A stretch of DNA of 64,000 nucleotides from Paracoccus albus (GCF_027913035.1 NZ_CP115778.1:18829-82828); one strand, 5' to 3'; shown: positions 8,989-17,720, numbered from the stretch's first letter. The notes: generated from the sequence alone by a model not told the origin. Numbers and translations are program-made.

Positions 8989-9119
8989 ACCCATTCCCGC
9001 CACTCGCTTCCAGCGAGCAACGCGACTGTGCGAATTTCGAAGAGCGAATGGGGCATCATATTCAGTCCTTAAAGCTCAATTCCGGAGTTGGTCAGAACTT
9101 CACCTTTCGAAAAGACCAT

Positions 9120-9941
9120 TCATGCATTCACCTCTTCAACTGTTTCCAATTCCAAACGCGCCTTTTCCTGGTTCAGTCGCCATCGTCTAACGACATAAAA
9201 CACGAGCGCCTTGCGCGTTTCGATCAGTAAGTGCGTCTTTTCGTCAAAGCCATACTCTAGCCGGACGGCTCGCGCTTGTGCATCGGATAGATCTGAACGC
9301 GGGCGTATCCACATGCGCACCAAGCTGTTCCAGTCCGTGTCAAAAGGCAGGGGAGCAGGCCGCTCCCGCGTTTTCATCTCAGTTTGTCTCGTTATTCGTA
9401 TTGGGAGATAATCGCGGTACGCCTCGTGATTATAGCTCCAGGCGCGGAGATAAATTGCCTCTCCGTCAAAATGGAACTGAACTGGACTGATCCACTGCGG
9501 GTCGGATAGGCCGCTTGTCATCGAGGTGTAGGTAATCTGGATGTCGCGTTCGCCCATCCTGGCGCGGTAGAGTTGTGCGACAACGGTGGAATCCATCACG
9601 CGAGTGGGAAGCGGGATGCTCGCGCCAAGCGATGTCGCCTTGCTATCAAGTAATTCGAAAACTTGTTCCGGGCCAGCCTCAGTCAATGCGCAGTGGTCGC
9701 CGGTCGAGAAATAGGCCTTCACTGCGGCATCGTAGACCGGTGGCGTATTCGTCAGAGAAAGATAGGTTCGAAAGTCAACCGCAGCCTGTGCCATCGAGAT
9801 ATTGAAGCGTTCGATCAAGTCGCGGCGGTTCGCCTGACCTCTCCAGGTCAGACATTGGTCGAGGAACAAAATTCGCTCGCGTTGCGCGTGTTTGAGGGCT
9901 TTCAGGCTCATACGCCGAGTAATACTTGACTCCGCTCGCAT
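9120..9941 (-). CDS. WYL-domain transcriptional regulator
   Basis: About 273 residues. The start is uncertain: ATGs at 9941 and 9911 are both in frame and neither has a good ribosome site; a longer upstream frame antisense to sbcD is spurious. An N-terminal winged helix (ANRRDLIERFNISMAQAAVD) precedes a WYL-type ligand fold with WISPVQFHFDGEAIYLRAWS and YRDYLPIRI. WYL regulators such as BrxR and CapW repress defence operons and bind nucleic-acid or nucleotide ligands. Here the gene is divergent from sbcD with a 12-bp perfect palindrome between them, the geometry of an autorepressor controlling the cargo operon. Confidence 0.85.
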   Translation of the reverse strand: MRAESSITRRMSLKALKHAQRERILFLDQCLTWRGQANRRDLIERFNISMAQAAVDFRTYLSLTNTPPVYDAAVKAYFSTGDHCALTEAGPEQVFELLDSKATSLGASIPLPTRVMDSTVVAQLYRARMGERDIQITYTSMTSGLSDPQWISPVQFHFDGEAIYLRAWSYNHEAYRDYLPIRITRQTEMKTRERPAPLPFDTDWNSLVRMWIRPRSDLSDAQARAVRLEYGFDEKTHLLIETRKALVFYVVRRWRLNQEKARLELETVEEVNA

Positions 9942-9955
9942 AGTCCATACATTTA

Positions 9956-9967
9956 CTATACGTATAG
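9956..9967. promoter_or_regulatory. Perfect palindrome between WYL gene and sbcD
   Basis: CTATACGTATAG is a 12-bp perfect palindrome inside the short AT-rich divergent promoter region. It is the most likely operator for the WYL regulator; the binding itself is inferred. Confidence 0.55.
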
Positions 9968-9983
9968 AAAATGGATTGATCTG

Positions 9984-11120
9984 ATGCGAATACTTCATAC
10001 GGCAGATCTGCACCTGGGGCGGCAGTTCATGGGGTTGAGCCTCGAGGAGGATCATGAGGTCATCCTGGGTCAGATCCTTGAAACGCTTGTCGCCGATCGG
10101 GTCGATGTTCTTGTCATCGCCGGGGACGTTTTTGACCGTGCCTCGCCGCCCAGTTCGTCGATTCGGCAGTTCAATCGCTTCCTCAAACGCGTGGCAGAGG
10201 AGACCGAAGCCGCTGTGGTTATGATCTCTGGAAACCACGATTCTGGCGACCGGATCGAGGCAATGTCTGTCTTTTCCACCGCGTCTCGTGTGCTGGTGCG
10301 CGGGATTGCCGATGCGGTGGAAGAGCCGCTGGTGCTGCGTGACGCGCATGGCGAGGTCGCCTTTTCCGCGCTGCCTTTTTCCTATGAATACGCCGCACGC
10401 GAGGTGTTCGGGGATGAAAGCATTAGTGCGCCGGCGGAGGTAGTTGCCGCCCAGATCGCAGCTGCGAGGGGGCAGGTGCCTGATGGGGCGCGTTGGGTCG
10501 TCGTGGCCCATGCTTTCGTCGCGGGGGGTGCGGTCGGCGAGACCGAGCGCGCCCTGACGCGAGTCGGGGGCATCGAAACTGTTCCCTCCGATGTCTTCGA
10601 TGGGGTGGACTATGTTGCACTGGGGCATTTGCACAAGCCGCAGGAAGTGGGCGCGAGCCATACTCGTTACTCCGGCGCACCGCTCGCTTTCGGTTTCGAC
10701 GAGGTGGGAAACGAAAAATCCATGACTGTCGTCGATCTGAAAGCTGAAGGTGTCGACATCCGCACCGTACCGTTCCGACCGATCCGGCAGGTCCGCTCGC
10801 TTACCGGGGCATTCTCGGATCTTCTGGCAGGAACGCCGTCTGATGACTTCATCCAGGCTATCCTGACGGATGAAAACCCTCTGATCGATCCGATGAAGCG
10901 GTTACGCGCGACCTATCCCAATGCTTGCCATCTGGCCTATGCCCGGCAGGAGCGCGCTGCGGAGACCAAGGCGCTCGGCAGCGGGCGGGCCGCGGTCACG
11001 CCAATCGAGATGATTAACGACTTCGTGAAAGTTGTGCGCGGCCGGGAACCAAACGCCACCGAAGTCGCGATCGTCGCGGAAAAGCTCCACGCAGCATCCT
11101 CCGGGGAGGAGCAGACATGA
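9984..11120 (+). CDS. sbcD: SbcD-type nuclease subunit (Mre11 homologue)
   Basis: 378 residues with the ordered metallophosphoesterase motifs ADLHLG (Asp8, His10), AGDVFD, ISGNHDSGD and LGHLHKPQ that bind two metal ions. Together with SbcC it forms an ATP-driven exo/endonuclease that opens hairpins and trims blocked or viral DNA ends. The length is near that of chromosomal SbcD. No strong ribosome site precedes the ATG at 9984. The stop overlaps the sbcC start by four bases. Being on a mobile element, under a WYL regulator and beside a TIR protein, it may serve defence rather than housekeeping repair; that is inference. Confidence 0.9.
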   Translation: MRILHTADLHLGRQFMGLSLEEDHEVILGQILETLVADRVDVLVIAGDVFDRASPPSSSIRQFNRFLKRVAEETEAAVVMISGNHDSGDRIEAMSVFSTASRVLVRGIADAVEEPLVLRDAHGEVAFSALPFSYEYAAREVFGDESISAPAEVVAAQIAAARGQVPDGARWVVVAHAFVAGGAVGETERALTRVGGIETVPSDVFDGVDYVALGHLHKPQEVGASHTRYSGAPLAFGFDEVGNEKSMTVVDLKAEGVDIRTVPFRPIRQVRSLTGAFSDLLAGTPSDDFIQAILTDENPLIDPMKRLRATYPNACHLAYARQERAAETKALGSGRAAVTPIEMINDFVKVVRGREPNATEVAIVAEKLHAASSGEEQT

Positions 11121-14100
11121 GACCCGTTCGCCTATCGCTTCAAGCCTTCGGGCCATTTGCGACAACCGAGGTAGTCGATTTCCGGTCCGCGCTGGAGACG
11201 GGTCTGTTCGGAATTTATGGTCAGACCGGCGCGGGAAAGTCGACGCTGTTTTCGGCGATGTCCTTCGCGCTATTCGGGGCGCCGACCAAGACTGATCAGG
11301 AACCACGTTCACTACGCTCGGATCACGCCGCGTCGGATCTACCTACCGAAGTGGAATTTGTCTTTGAGCTGGGCGCCAAGACCTACCTGATCCGTCGTCG
11401 TCCGGCGCAGGAACGTCCAAAGGCGCGCGGTGAAGGGACCACTGAGGACGCCGCAGAAGCCTCGCTGTTCGACGTCACCGGGATTCCGGTGGACACTCTT
11501 GGTCCGAGTCAGTCTGGCCGTGTCATTGCGGAAAAGAAGGTCTCGCTAGTGGGGCAGCAGGTCGAGGCGCTGCTTGGCTACGGGGCAGAACAGTTTCGAC
11601 AGATCGTGCTCTTACCGCAAGGCAAGTTCGAGACGTTCTTGGCGGCAAAAACGGATGCGCGTGTCGAGATATTGCGGGATCTCTTCGACGTGAAGATCTA
11701 TCGCGATCTCGCCGCACGGCTGAAAGAAGAAGCCTCAGAGGCAGAACGAGCGTTGCGCGACCAGCGCGCTCTCTACGTGGCTCGACTCGAGGAACGTGGT
11801 TTTGAGAGCGCGGAGGCGTTAGAACTCGGGATTGCCGCAGCCGAAGCAAAAGTCGAAGAAAAGCAGGGAATTCAGCACGGCGCGGCGATGGCTACCGAAG
11901 CCGCGCGCAAAGCTCTGACCGAAGGCGAGCAAATCGCGACAGCATTTTCTGCTGTCGACACGGCACAGCAGGCATTCGATGATCTAGAAAGGAAAACGGG
12001 CGAGGTCGAAGAACTGGCCAAGCGGATTGAGGCTGTCCGGAATGCCATGCAGGCCCGTGATCTTGAGACGGCTTGGTGCGATGCGGAGCAGGAAAGCCTG
12101 AATGCGGTGGAGGCTGTCACGAAGGCCGAGGCAGAACTCAAGATCGCCACTGGCGTGAAGGAGTTGGCGGAAAAGAAACTTGCTGAGGCACAGTCTGGCG
12201 AGGACCGACGGCAACAAGTTCAGGCTGACCTGACAAGGTTGGAGGCGATCGAGAAGCAGGTCGGGCAGGCAGCGGATCTTAGACGCGCGTTTGACGAAGC
12301 TGCGGAGGACGAAGCTTCAGCGAAAAAGGCTCTGACCGAGGCCATAGATGCCCGAGAGAAGCTCAAGTCTCAGCGCGATGAGACCGATCTGGCGCTTGAT
12401 CAAGCGCGAAAGACCGAAACGGAGCTAGGCCAGCTGACCGGTGAGCTGGCCGAGGTCAACCGAGAAAGGGTCAAGGCAGCGGCGTATGCTAAGGCGCAAG
12501 AAGCTGTCGCTGATGCCCAACGAAATGTCGAAGCGGCATCGAACGAATTGGCGACAAGAACCGATGCGACGCGAACCGCTGACGCGGACTTGGTAGATGC
12601 CGAGGCACGGCTTTCGCGCACGCAAGCGATCATTCTCGCGGAAAAGTTGACCGAAGGGGCGCCCTGCCCTGTCTGTGGTTCCCATGATCATCCTGCGCCT
12701 GCCCATGGTACGCCCGAACAATCTGGTTTGACCGAAGCATTTCGGAGCGCGCAGGTTCTGGCGAGAACTGCGTCCGAAGCCAGAGTTCGGGCCGAAAGCG
12801 AACTCGGCAATTTTCGAATCCGGCTCGACGAAAAGAAGCGGTCGCTGGAGGAACAGGAAAGTCCTGAGCGCACGTTGGTGGAACTCGAAGCTGAAATCGC
12901 ACGACTTGAAGGCGATGTCGCCGAGCTCGGAGAAGCGGTCGATGTAGACACGATGGCGGAGCAGTTGGCTCAACTCAAGCTGAAACTGACCGAGGCTGAA
13001 ACTGCCGAGGCTACGGCGCGCACCGCTGCGGGAAAGGCTGAGACCGCTCTTGCCGGCGCGCGCGCCAAGCTGGACACAGTGATCGAGGCCCTGCCGGAAG
13101 GTCTGCGCACGCCCGAGGCGGTTGTCGTTCGACGGGAGGCTTTGCAGAGAGAGCAAAGGCAACTCTCCGAGGCGCTGGAAGTGGCGACGCAACAGGACCG
13201 AGCCGCCAGTGAAGTGCTCACCCGGTCGCAAGAGCAGCTAGAAGCAGCGAAGCGGGCGCGCGACGGGCAGCAGCAGCGCGTGAAGAAGGCACAAGGTGAT
13301 TTTGTCGCTCGGCTTACCGAGGTTGGGCTGGACAAAGCGGGATATGATGCCTGCAAGAGCCATTTCCCGACTCTCGACGCCGACCGCAAGAAGGTGACCG
13401 ATCACCGCGATGGATTGATCGCTGCTCGCACGACATTGCAGAACGCCATAGCCGCTTGTGCAGATCGTGAACGCCCGGATCTTGCCCCGCTACAGCTGGC
13501 GTTGGCAGACGCCACCCAGACCTTGAACGCGGCCAACGCTGCACTTGCCACAGCGAGAACGGATGTATCGTCACTGGCCAAATTCAAGGAATCGCTTGCC
13601 GCGGCTCTGACCGAAACCGAGCGGCTCGAAACCGAGACCGGTCCGCTTCGGGGGCTGGCCGATCTGGCTAACGGCAAGAACGATTTCAAGATGACACTCG
13701 AGACCTTCGCGATCGGAGCAATGTTCGACCAGGTTCTCGAGGCGGCGAATATGAGGCTCGACCCAATGACACGTGGTCGCTACCGGCTAACGCGCGGGCT
13801 CGAGGCATCTGGCGGTCGCGGCAAGCGTGGGCTCGAAATCGAGGTCTTCGACATCAACACCGGCAAGGCGCGCCCGACAGCCACGCTGTCAGGCGGCGAG
13901 ACCTTTATCGCGGCACTGGCCCTCGCGCTTGGGCTAGCTGATGTGGTCGAGAGCCTTTCGGGCAAGATCCGGATGGACACAATCTTTATCGACGAAGGCT
14001 TTGGGAGCCTCGACACCGAGAATGGGGCGGGCACGCTGGATCAAGTGATCCAAGTTCTTGCCGCGCTGACAGAGGGCAGTCGTGCCGTGGGCCTGATATC

Positions 14101-14197
14101 CCATGTAGGGCTGGTGCAAGAGGCTATTCCACAAGGCTTCTACGTGCGTTCGACCCCGAGCGGCAGCCGGGTCGAGGAAAGGAGGGGGCTGGGATGA
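11117..14197 (+). CDS. sbcC: SbcC-type SMC-like ATPase (Rad50 homologue)
   Basis: 1026 residues. Walker A is at about residue 34 (GIYGQTGAGKST), followed by a long coiled coil interrupted near residue 516 by the zinc hook CPVCGSHDHPAP. The coil returns to the ABC signature TLSGGETF near 923 and Walker B TIFIDEGFGSLD near 954. This is the full Rad50/SbcC layout of standard length. It should pair with the upstream SbcD to bind and process DNA ends. Translation is coupled on both sides (four-base overlaps with sbcD and with the zinc-ribbon gene at 14194), so the three products may form one complex. Confidence 0.92.
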   Translation: MRPVRLSLQAFGPFATTEVVDFRSALETGLFGIYGQTGAGKSTLFSAMSFALFGAPTKTDQEPRSLRSDHAASDLPTEVEFVFELGAKTYLIRRRPAQERPKARGEGTTEDAAEASLFDVTGIPVDTLGPSQSGRVIAEKKVSLVGQQVEALLGYGAEQFRQIVLLPQGKFETFLAAKTDARVEILRDLFDVKIYRDLAARLKEEASEAERALRDQRALYVARLEERGFESAEALELGIAAAEAKVEEKQGIQHGAAMATEAARKALTEGEQIATAFSAVDTAQQAFDDLERKTGEVEELAKRIEAVRNAMQARDLETAWCDAEQESLNAVEAVTKAEAELKIATGVKELAEKKLAEAQSGEDRRQQVQADLTRLEAIEKQVGQAADLRRAFDEAAEDEASAKKALTEAIDAREKLKSQRDETDLALDQARKTETELGQLTGELAEVNRERVKAAAYAKAQEAVADAQRNVEAASNELATRTDATRTADADLVDAEARLSRTQAIILAEKLTEGAPCPVCGSHDHPAPAHGTPEQSGLTEAFRSAQVLARTASEARVRAESELGNFRIRLDEKKRSLEEQESPERTLVELEAEIARLEGDVAELGEAVDVDTMAEQLAQLKLKLTEAETAEATARTAAGKAETALAGARAKLDTVIEALPEGLRTPEAVVVRREALQREQRQLSEALEVATQQDRAASEVLTRSQEQLEAAKRARDGQQQRVKKAQGDFVARLTEVGLDKAGYDACKSHFPTLDADRKKVTDHRDGLIAARTTLQNAIAACADRERPDLAPLQLALADATQTLNAANAALATARTDVSSLAKFKESLAAALTETERLETETGPLRGLADLANGKNDFKMTLETFAIGAMFDQVLEAANMRLDPMTRGRYRLTRGLEASGGRGKRGLEIEVFDINTGKARPTATLSGGETFIAALALALGLADVVESLSGKIRMDTIFIDEGFGSLDTENGAGTLDQVIQVLAALTEGSRAVGLISHVGLVQEAIPQGFYVRSTPSGSRVEERRGLG

Positions 14198-14505
14198 CGG
14201 ACCGTTGGTATTACAGGAAGGCACACACCCGCCGTCTGTCGACAGGGCGCACGGTATCCGTTCGCGGAGGTTGGGCAGTTCGAGGCGATCGTGAAAGCAA
14301 GAAGGGCGCATCCTTTAGGCGGACTTGTCCAATATGCGGGGCGCTGATCGTAAGCGTGGGCATGCCCAGAGGAGGGTGGGTCCATTTTGAGGGCGGCAAA
14401 GGCCTGACACGTATCAAACATCCGTGCCTGCATCTTGGTGAAGGCCTGAGCAGGCGGCGCGACGAAGACACGCCAGACCTTTTTGAGGCGAGGCTGCCAT
14501 TTTAA
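14194..14505 (+). CDS. Small zinc-ribbon-like protein coupled to sbcC
   Basis: 103 residues, basic N-terminus, starting at an ATG that overlaps the sbcC stop (ATGA). It contains RRTCPICGALIVSVGMPRGG and, about 40 residues later, KHPCLHLGEG, giving a possible Cys3-His zinc site. I do not recognise a named family. Tight coupling to sbcDC implies co-production in fixed ratio, so a third subunit or specificity factor of the nuclease complex is a reasonable inference. Confidence 0.7.
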   Translation: MTDRWYYRKAHTRRLSTGRTVSVRGGWAVRGDRESKKGASFRRTCPICGALIVSVGMPRGGWVHFEGGKGLTRIKHPCLHLGEGLSRRRDEDTPDLFEARLPF

Positions 14506-14590
14506 ATGTCACTGATGAAGCTTGCGAAAAGTTGGCTCCAATCCCACATCTAGTATCTAGAAGCAAACAAAACACCATATGGAGGATAGT

Positions 14591-14839
14591 ATGGCGGTAA
14601 ATCGTAAAGGAACTTCGACCAAGGTTGCCTCGCTTGCAGCAGACACCCTTTTCAAACCTGGCTCTTCACAGATCGCCCGCAAGCTTGCTGGTTCGGCGTT
14701 GTCTCAGTCAAAGACCAATCGGCAAACCGGAGCGGAAATGGAGGACCTCGCGTCAAAGGTACTTCGCAGCGATCGCTATTCTGAAAAGACAAAGACACTT
14801 GCCGCTTCGGTGTTGTCCCAGTCGAACAAGAAGCGCTGA
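14591..14839 (+). CDS. Small two-repeat protein of the cargo operon
   Basis: 82 residues from the ATG at 14591, five bases after GGAGG; an in-frame ATG at 14579 precedes that ribosome site and is rejected. The sequence is an internal duplication: ASLAADTLFKPGSS..LAGSALSQSKTN is echoed by EDLASKVLRSDRYS..LAASVLSQSNKK. It is basic and probably helical. Family and function are unknown. It stands 85 bases after the sbcDC operon and 109 bases before the TIR gene, with the same orientation. Confidence 0.65.
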   Translation: MAVNRKGTSTKVASLAADTLFKPGSSQIARKLAGSALSQSKTNRQTGAEMEDLASKVLRSDRYSEKTKTLAASVLSQSNKKR

Positions 14840-14870
14840 CTGTAGACAGTATTACAGTGGTTTCGGGCTC

Positions 14871-14906
14871 AAGCGCTACAGGCCGTGTCTCACGTAGGTA
14901 GCGCTT
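14871..14906. promoter_or_regulatory. Inverted repeat upstream of the TIR gene
   Basis: AAGCGCTAC and GTAGCGCTT form a 9-bp inverted repeat with an 18-base spacer, about 40 bases before the TIR start. A smaller dyad, ACTGTA..TACAGT, lies at 14839-14858. They could be a terminator pair for the preceding gene or an operator for the TIR cassette. Confidence 0.4.
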
Positions 14907-14948
14907 TGGGTAAATCATGAACAAACATTAAACATTTGAGTTGAGCAG

Positions 14949-15890
14949 ATGCGGGCATTCATTTCTTATTCCCATAACGACAAGGCCGCGCTTGATCGGC
15001 TGCACGTCCACCTCAAGAACCTTACAAGGGAAGGGCGTATTGAGACCTGGTATGATCGCAACATCTTGGCTGGTGGCGAACTGGACGCTGAGATTGAACG
15101 GGAACTGGAGGCTTCCGACCTGTTCCTGCTCCTGGTGAGCCCCGACTTCATCGCATCCGACTACTGTGTCGAGCGCGAAATGAGACGCGCGCTTGAACGC
15201 CACGCCGCAGGGACCGCCCGTGTAGTGCCGATCATCGTGGAGGAATGCGATTGGAAAGCGATGAGGGAGTTGCGCCAACTGAAGGCCGTGCCGACTGACG
15301 GCAAGGCGATCAGCGCATGGGCCAATCCAAACACCGCTTACCTAAATGTCGTGCAGGAGCTTCGACGCATCATCGAAGCTGAAGCTGTACCTGCAGCTGC
15401 GGCGGAGGTAGCCCATGAGCCGTCGGCCACACGCCCCTCGATGGCACGCTACCGAGCAAAGCGGCAGTTCGACCAAATCGACAAGGGTGATTTCCGCGAT
15501 GCTGCCTTCGCCACCTTCAAGGATTACTTCCGACGAGCGATCATCGAAATGGACTCAATCGATGGATTGCGCGGACGTTTCGTTGACAGAAGTGCGACCT
15601 CTTTTGGGGCAACGGTTGTCAACAGCGGCCATCGAAATGGTACGGCCCACATCTCGGTGCACTGCCGTAGCTCGCAGGTCGCCCTGGGCGATATTTACTA
15701 CTCGTTCAGCGAAAACGCCGGTGACAACACAGCAAACGGCGGTTTCAACATTTCGGCCGATGATTACGAGCAATTCCTGATTCAAACCATGAACGTCTTC
15801 GGTAGAGCTGATGAACGGCTGACTCCAGAGCGAGCGGCTGAGGTGCTCTGGAATGAGTTCATTGGTAACGCAGGTATCAGCTATGACTGA
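14949..15890 (+). CDS. TIR-domain protein, probable NAD-consuming effector
   Basis: 313 residues. Residues 1-140 are a TIR domain: AFISYSHNDK at the start, DRNILAGGELDAEI, then SPDFIASDYCVEREM in which Glu77 matches the catalytic glutamate of TIR NADases. Residues about 170-313 form an unrecognised C-terminal domain with conserved-looking FKDYFRRAI and FNISADDYEQFL segments that may sense the trigger or oligomerise. In bacterial immunity TIR proteins deplete NAD or make signalling nucleotides on infection. The stop overlaps the next gene by eight bases. Confidence 0.85.
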   Translation: MRAFISYSHNDKAALDRLHVHLKNLTREGRIETWYDRNILAGGELDAEIERELEASDLFLLLVSPDFIASDYCVEREMRRALERHAAGTARVVPIIVEECDWKAMRELRQLKAVPTDGKAISAWANPNTAYLNVVQELRRIIEAEAVPAAAAEVAHEPSATRPSMARYRAKRQFDQIDKGDFRDAAFATFKDYFRRAIIEMDSIDGLRGRFVDRSATSFGATVVNSGHRNGTAHISVHCRSSQVALGDIYYSFSENAGDNTANGGFNISADDYEQFLIQTMNVFGRADERLTPERAAEVLWNEFIGNAGISYD

Positions 15891-16047
15891 GCGTGTTCAT
15901 TTCCGCTGCAACAATTGTGGGCACCGCTTCGAAGTCGAAGTGCTTGATGAGTACGAACGTCGCGAGGCCCGCCGTGAAAAGCGGCCGACTAGCGCGGTGC
16001 ATTGTCCCGAATGTTATCGAACCGATATCCGGAGGGGTTGGGAATGA
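15883..16047 (+). CDS. 54-residue zinc-ribbon protein coupled to the TIR gene
   Basis: Starts at the ATG at 15883 inside the end of the TIR gene (eight-base overlap), so it is translationally coupled. It carries FRCNNCGHRFEVEV and VHCPECYRTDIR, two CxxC knuckles separated by about 30 residues, a classic four-cysteine zinc ribbon. Such ribbons bind nucleic acid or protein partners. The coupling suggests a partner or regulator of the TIR protein; no named family is recognised. Confidence 0.75.
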   Translation: MTERVHFRCNNCGHRFEVEVLDEYERREARREKRPTSAVHCPECYRTDIRRGWE

Positions 16048-16069
16048 AGGCTCGTGAGGGACACCACAT

Positions 16070-16591
16070 ATGCGAAGCACTTTGAACGTAAAATCAGCCG
16101 CTCTCGCCGAGGAGCCGAAAGGTACGCTGTTTCTCCTCAAGAGGTACGGCCATCAGCCAATCTATGGCATTAAGCTTTCCGAACCATTGGATCAGCCCAA
16201 CGACAAACCGACGGTTCTGCTATTGAACCCTGACTTTGGGCGTGAAGGCGAAGCCAATTGGCATCGGATATTCCAGTGGGAAGCGGACGAGTGGTGTATC
16301 TCCTTTGGAACCGACTGGATATTGCAGCCTGATTTCGCGGCTTCTTCGCTGTCTGAGATGAACGATCCGCAGCAAGAGGCATGTCTGACGATCGGGCCCC
16401 AGGGCATTCACTTCCGTGCGGCACCTGGCGACGGATTCCGGGTCTCCTATCGCCACTTCATCCATGTTGAAACCCTAGATCCGGTGAAGGATCTCGGAAA
16501 TGCCGCCTTCCACCTCAACTCGTACCGAATCTTCTTGAACCGAGAGGATTGGGACAATAGGCGCCCCCCGATCTTTCAGCACGGCGTCTAG
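16070..16591 (+). CDS. Unrecognised 173-residue protein, last gene of the TIR cassette
   Basis: Begins 22 bases after the zinc-ribbon gene. It has no signal peptide or membrane segment and looks like a compact alpha/beta globular protein with many aromatic residues (NWHRIFQWEADEWCISFGTDW, one residue over half of a motif-like patch). I do not recognise a family. Its position as the third member of the TIR cassette makes a sensor, inhibitor or immunity role possible, but nothing in the sequence proves it. Confidence 0.7.
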   Translation: MRSTLNVKSAALAEEPKGTLFLLKRYGHQPIYGIKLSEPLDQPNDKPTVLLLNPDFGREGEANWHRIFQWEADEWCISFGTDWILQPDFAASSLSEMNDPQQEACLTIGPQGIHFRAAPGDGFRVSYRHFIHVETLDPVKDLGNAAFHLNSYRIFLNREDWDNRRPPIFQHGV

Positions 16592-16730
16592 GCGACAGCC
16601 ACCTCTCCTTCGAAGCCAGGAACAGATAGTTGCTATGTCATAGGGTGATCGTTGCGCCATGTGTGTCCGAACGTTTCACCGATATCACTGCACTCAAGAC
16701 GTCGCTAATCTGCTTTCAATGCGTCAACGT

Positions 16731-17720
16731 TCAATGGCTTCGTTCACCCGGCAGATAGAACTCCGTAATCCCGCGCTTCCCCTCGACCCGCCCGAGCTGG
16801 ACGATCACATCTATGGATTTCCGGATGTATTCCCGCACCTCGGCAAATGTCAGCGGCGTCCCTGCCTGCAGCACCATGATCGCCAACCGGTCGATGGCCA
16901 GTTCCGCGGTTTCAGCGTGGATGGTTGAGACCGATCCGCCATGGCCGGTGTTGATCGCTTCGAGATAGGTGAGCGCCTCGGCACCGCGCAACTCGCCGAC
17001 GATGATCCGGTCGGGACGCATGCGGAGGGAGGCTCGCAGGAGGGCGTTGGCGCTGCGTTGCGACCCGGCACCGCGGTCGGCCAAGAGGGCGACGGTGTTC
17101 GGCTGGCCGGGGAAAAGCTCAAAGGCGTCTTCGATGGTGATCAGCCGTTCGTGTTCGTTTAAATGCGTCAGAAGGTGCCGGGCGAAGGTGGTCTTGCCGG
17201 TCGAGGTGCCGCCACTGATCAGGACATTGAGCCGCGCTTCGACCAGGGTTTGCAGCGCGGCCTCAAGGTTCTCTTCGGCGAGGGAGGCGATGTTTTTCAT
17301 CTTCTCGGCGCGGAGCGCATCGAGCGAGACGGCCTTGCCGAAGAGATAGGTCGGCGCGTAGTCCCGGACGCTGCCCGAGGCGAAGAGGCGGATGGTGATC
17401 GAGGCCCCGCGATCAATGGCGGGCGGCACGGCGACCTGGACCCGGAGGGGGCGGCCCGCATATTCCACCTTGCCGGACACGAGGGGGTTCTTTTCAGAGA
17501 CGCGGGCCTTGGCATCGCCGACGATGGTCTGGGCCATGTTGAGGGCTGTGGTCCGGTCCACGGTCTGACCTTCGTGGCGCATGGTGGCGTCCCCCGCGAC
17601 CTCGAGCCAGACCTTGCCGTCCGGGTTGATCGCGACCTCGACCACGTCATCGCGTCTCAGCAGGTCGCGGAATGGATCGAGATAGCGCTCGAGGTATGAG
17701 GCTGGTGATGCCTGCTCCAT
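16731..17720 (-). CDS. virB11: VirB11 secretion ATPase
   Basis: 329 residues, the usual VirB11 length. Walker A is ISGGTSTGKTTFARH near residue 170, followed by ITIEDAFEL, an Arg-rich RIIVGELRG Walker B and the GHGGSVSTIHAE histidine box. It is the hexameric traffic ATPase at the cytoplasmic base of the type IV secretion channel, driving pilus assembly and DNA translocation with VirB4 and VirD4. The start codon overlaps the virB10 stop by one base; it is the last gene of the VirB operon and ends facing the cargo block. Confidence 0.95.
   Translation of the reverse strand: MEQASPASYLERYLDPFRDLLRRDDVVEVAINPDGKVWLEVAGDATMRHEGQTVDRTTALNMAQTIVGDAKARVSEKNPLVSGKVEYAGRPLRVQVAVPPAIDRGASITIRLFASGSVRDYAPTYLFGKAVSLDALRAEKMKNIASLAEENLEAALQTLVEARLNVLISGGTSTGKTTFARHLLTHLNEHERLITIEDAFELFPGQPNTVALLADRGAGSQRSANALLRASLRMRPDRIIVGELRGAEALTYLEAINTGHGGSVSTIHAETAELAIDRLAIMVLQAGTPLTFAEVREYIRKSIDVIVQLGRVEGKRGITEFYLPGERSH

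Noticed and set aside
9942-10661. Long N-terminal extension of the WYL gene antisense to sbcD
   Set aside because: It would cover the divergent promoter and half of sbcD; the WYL fold is complete from 9941 or 9911.
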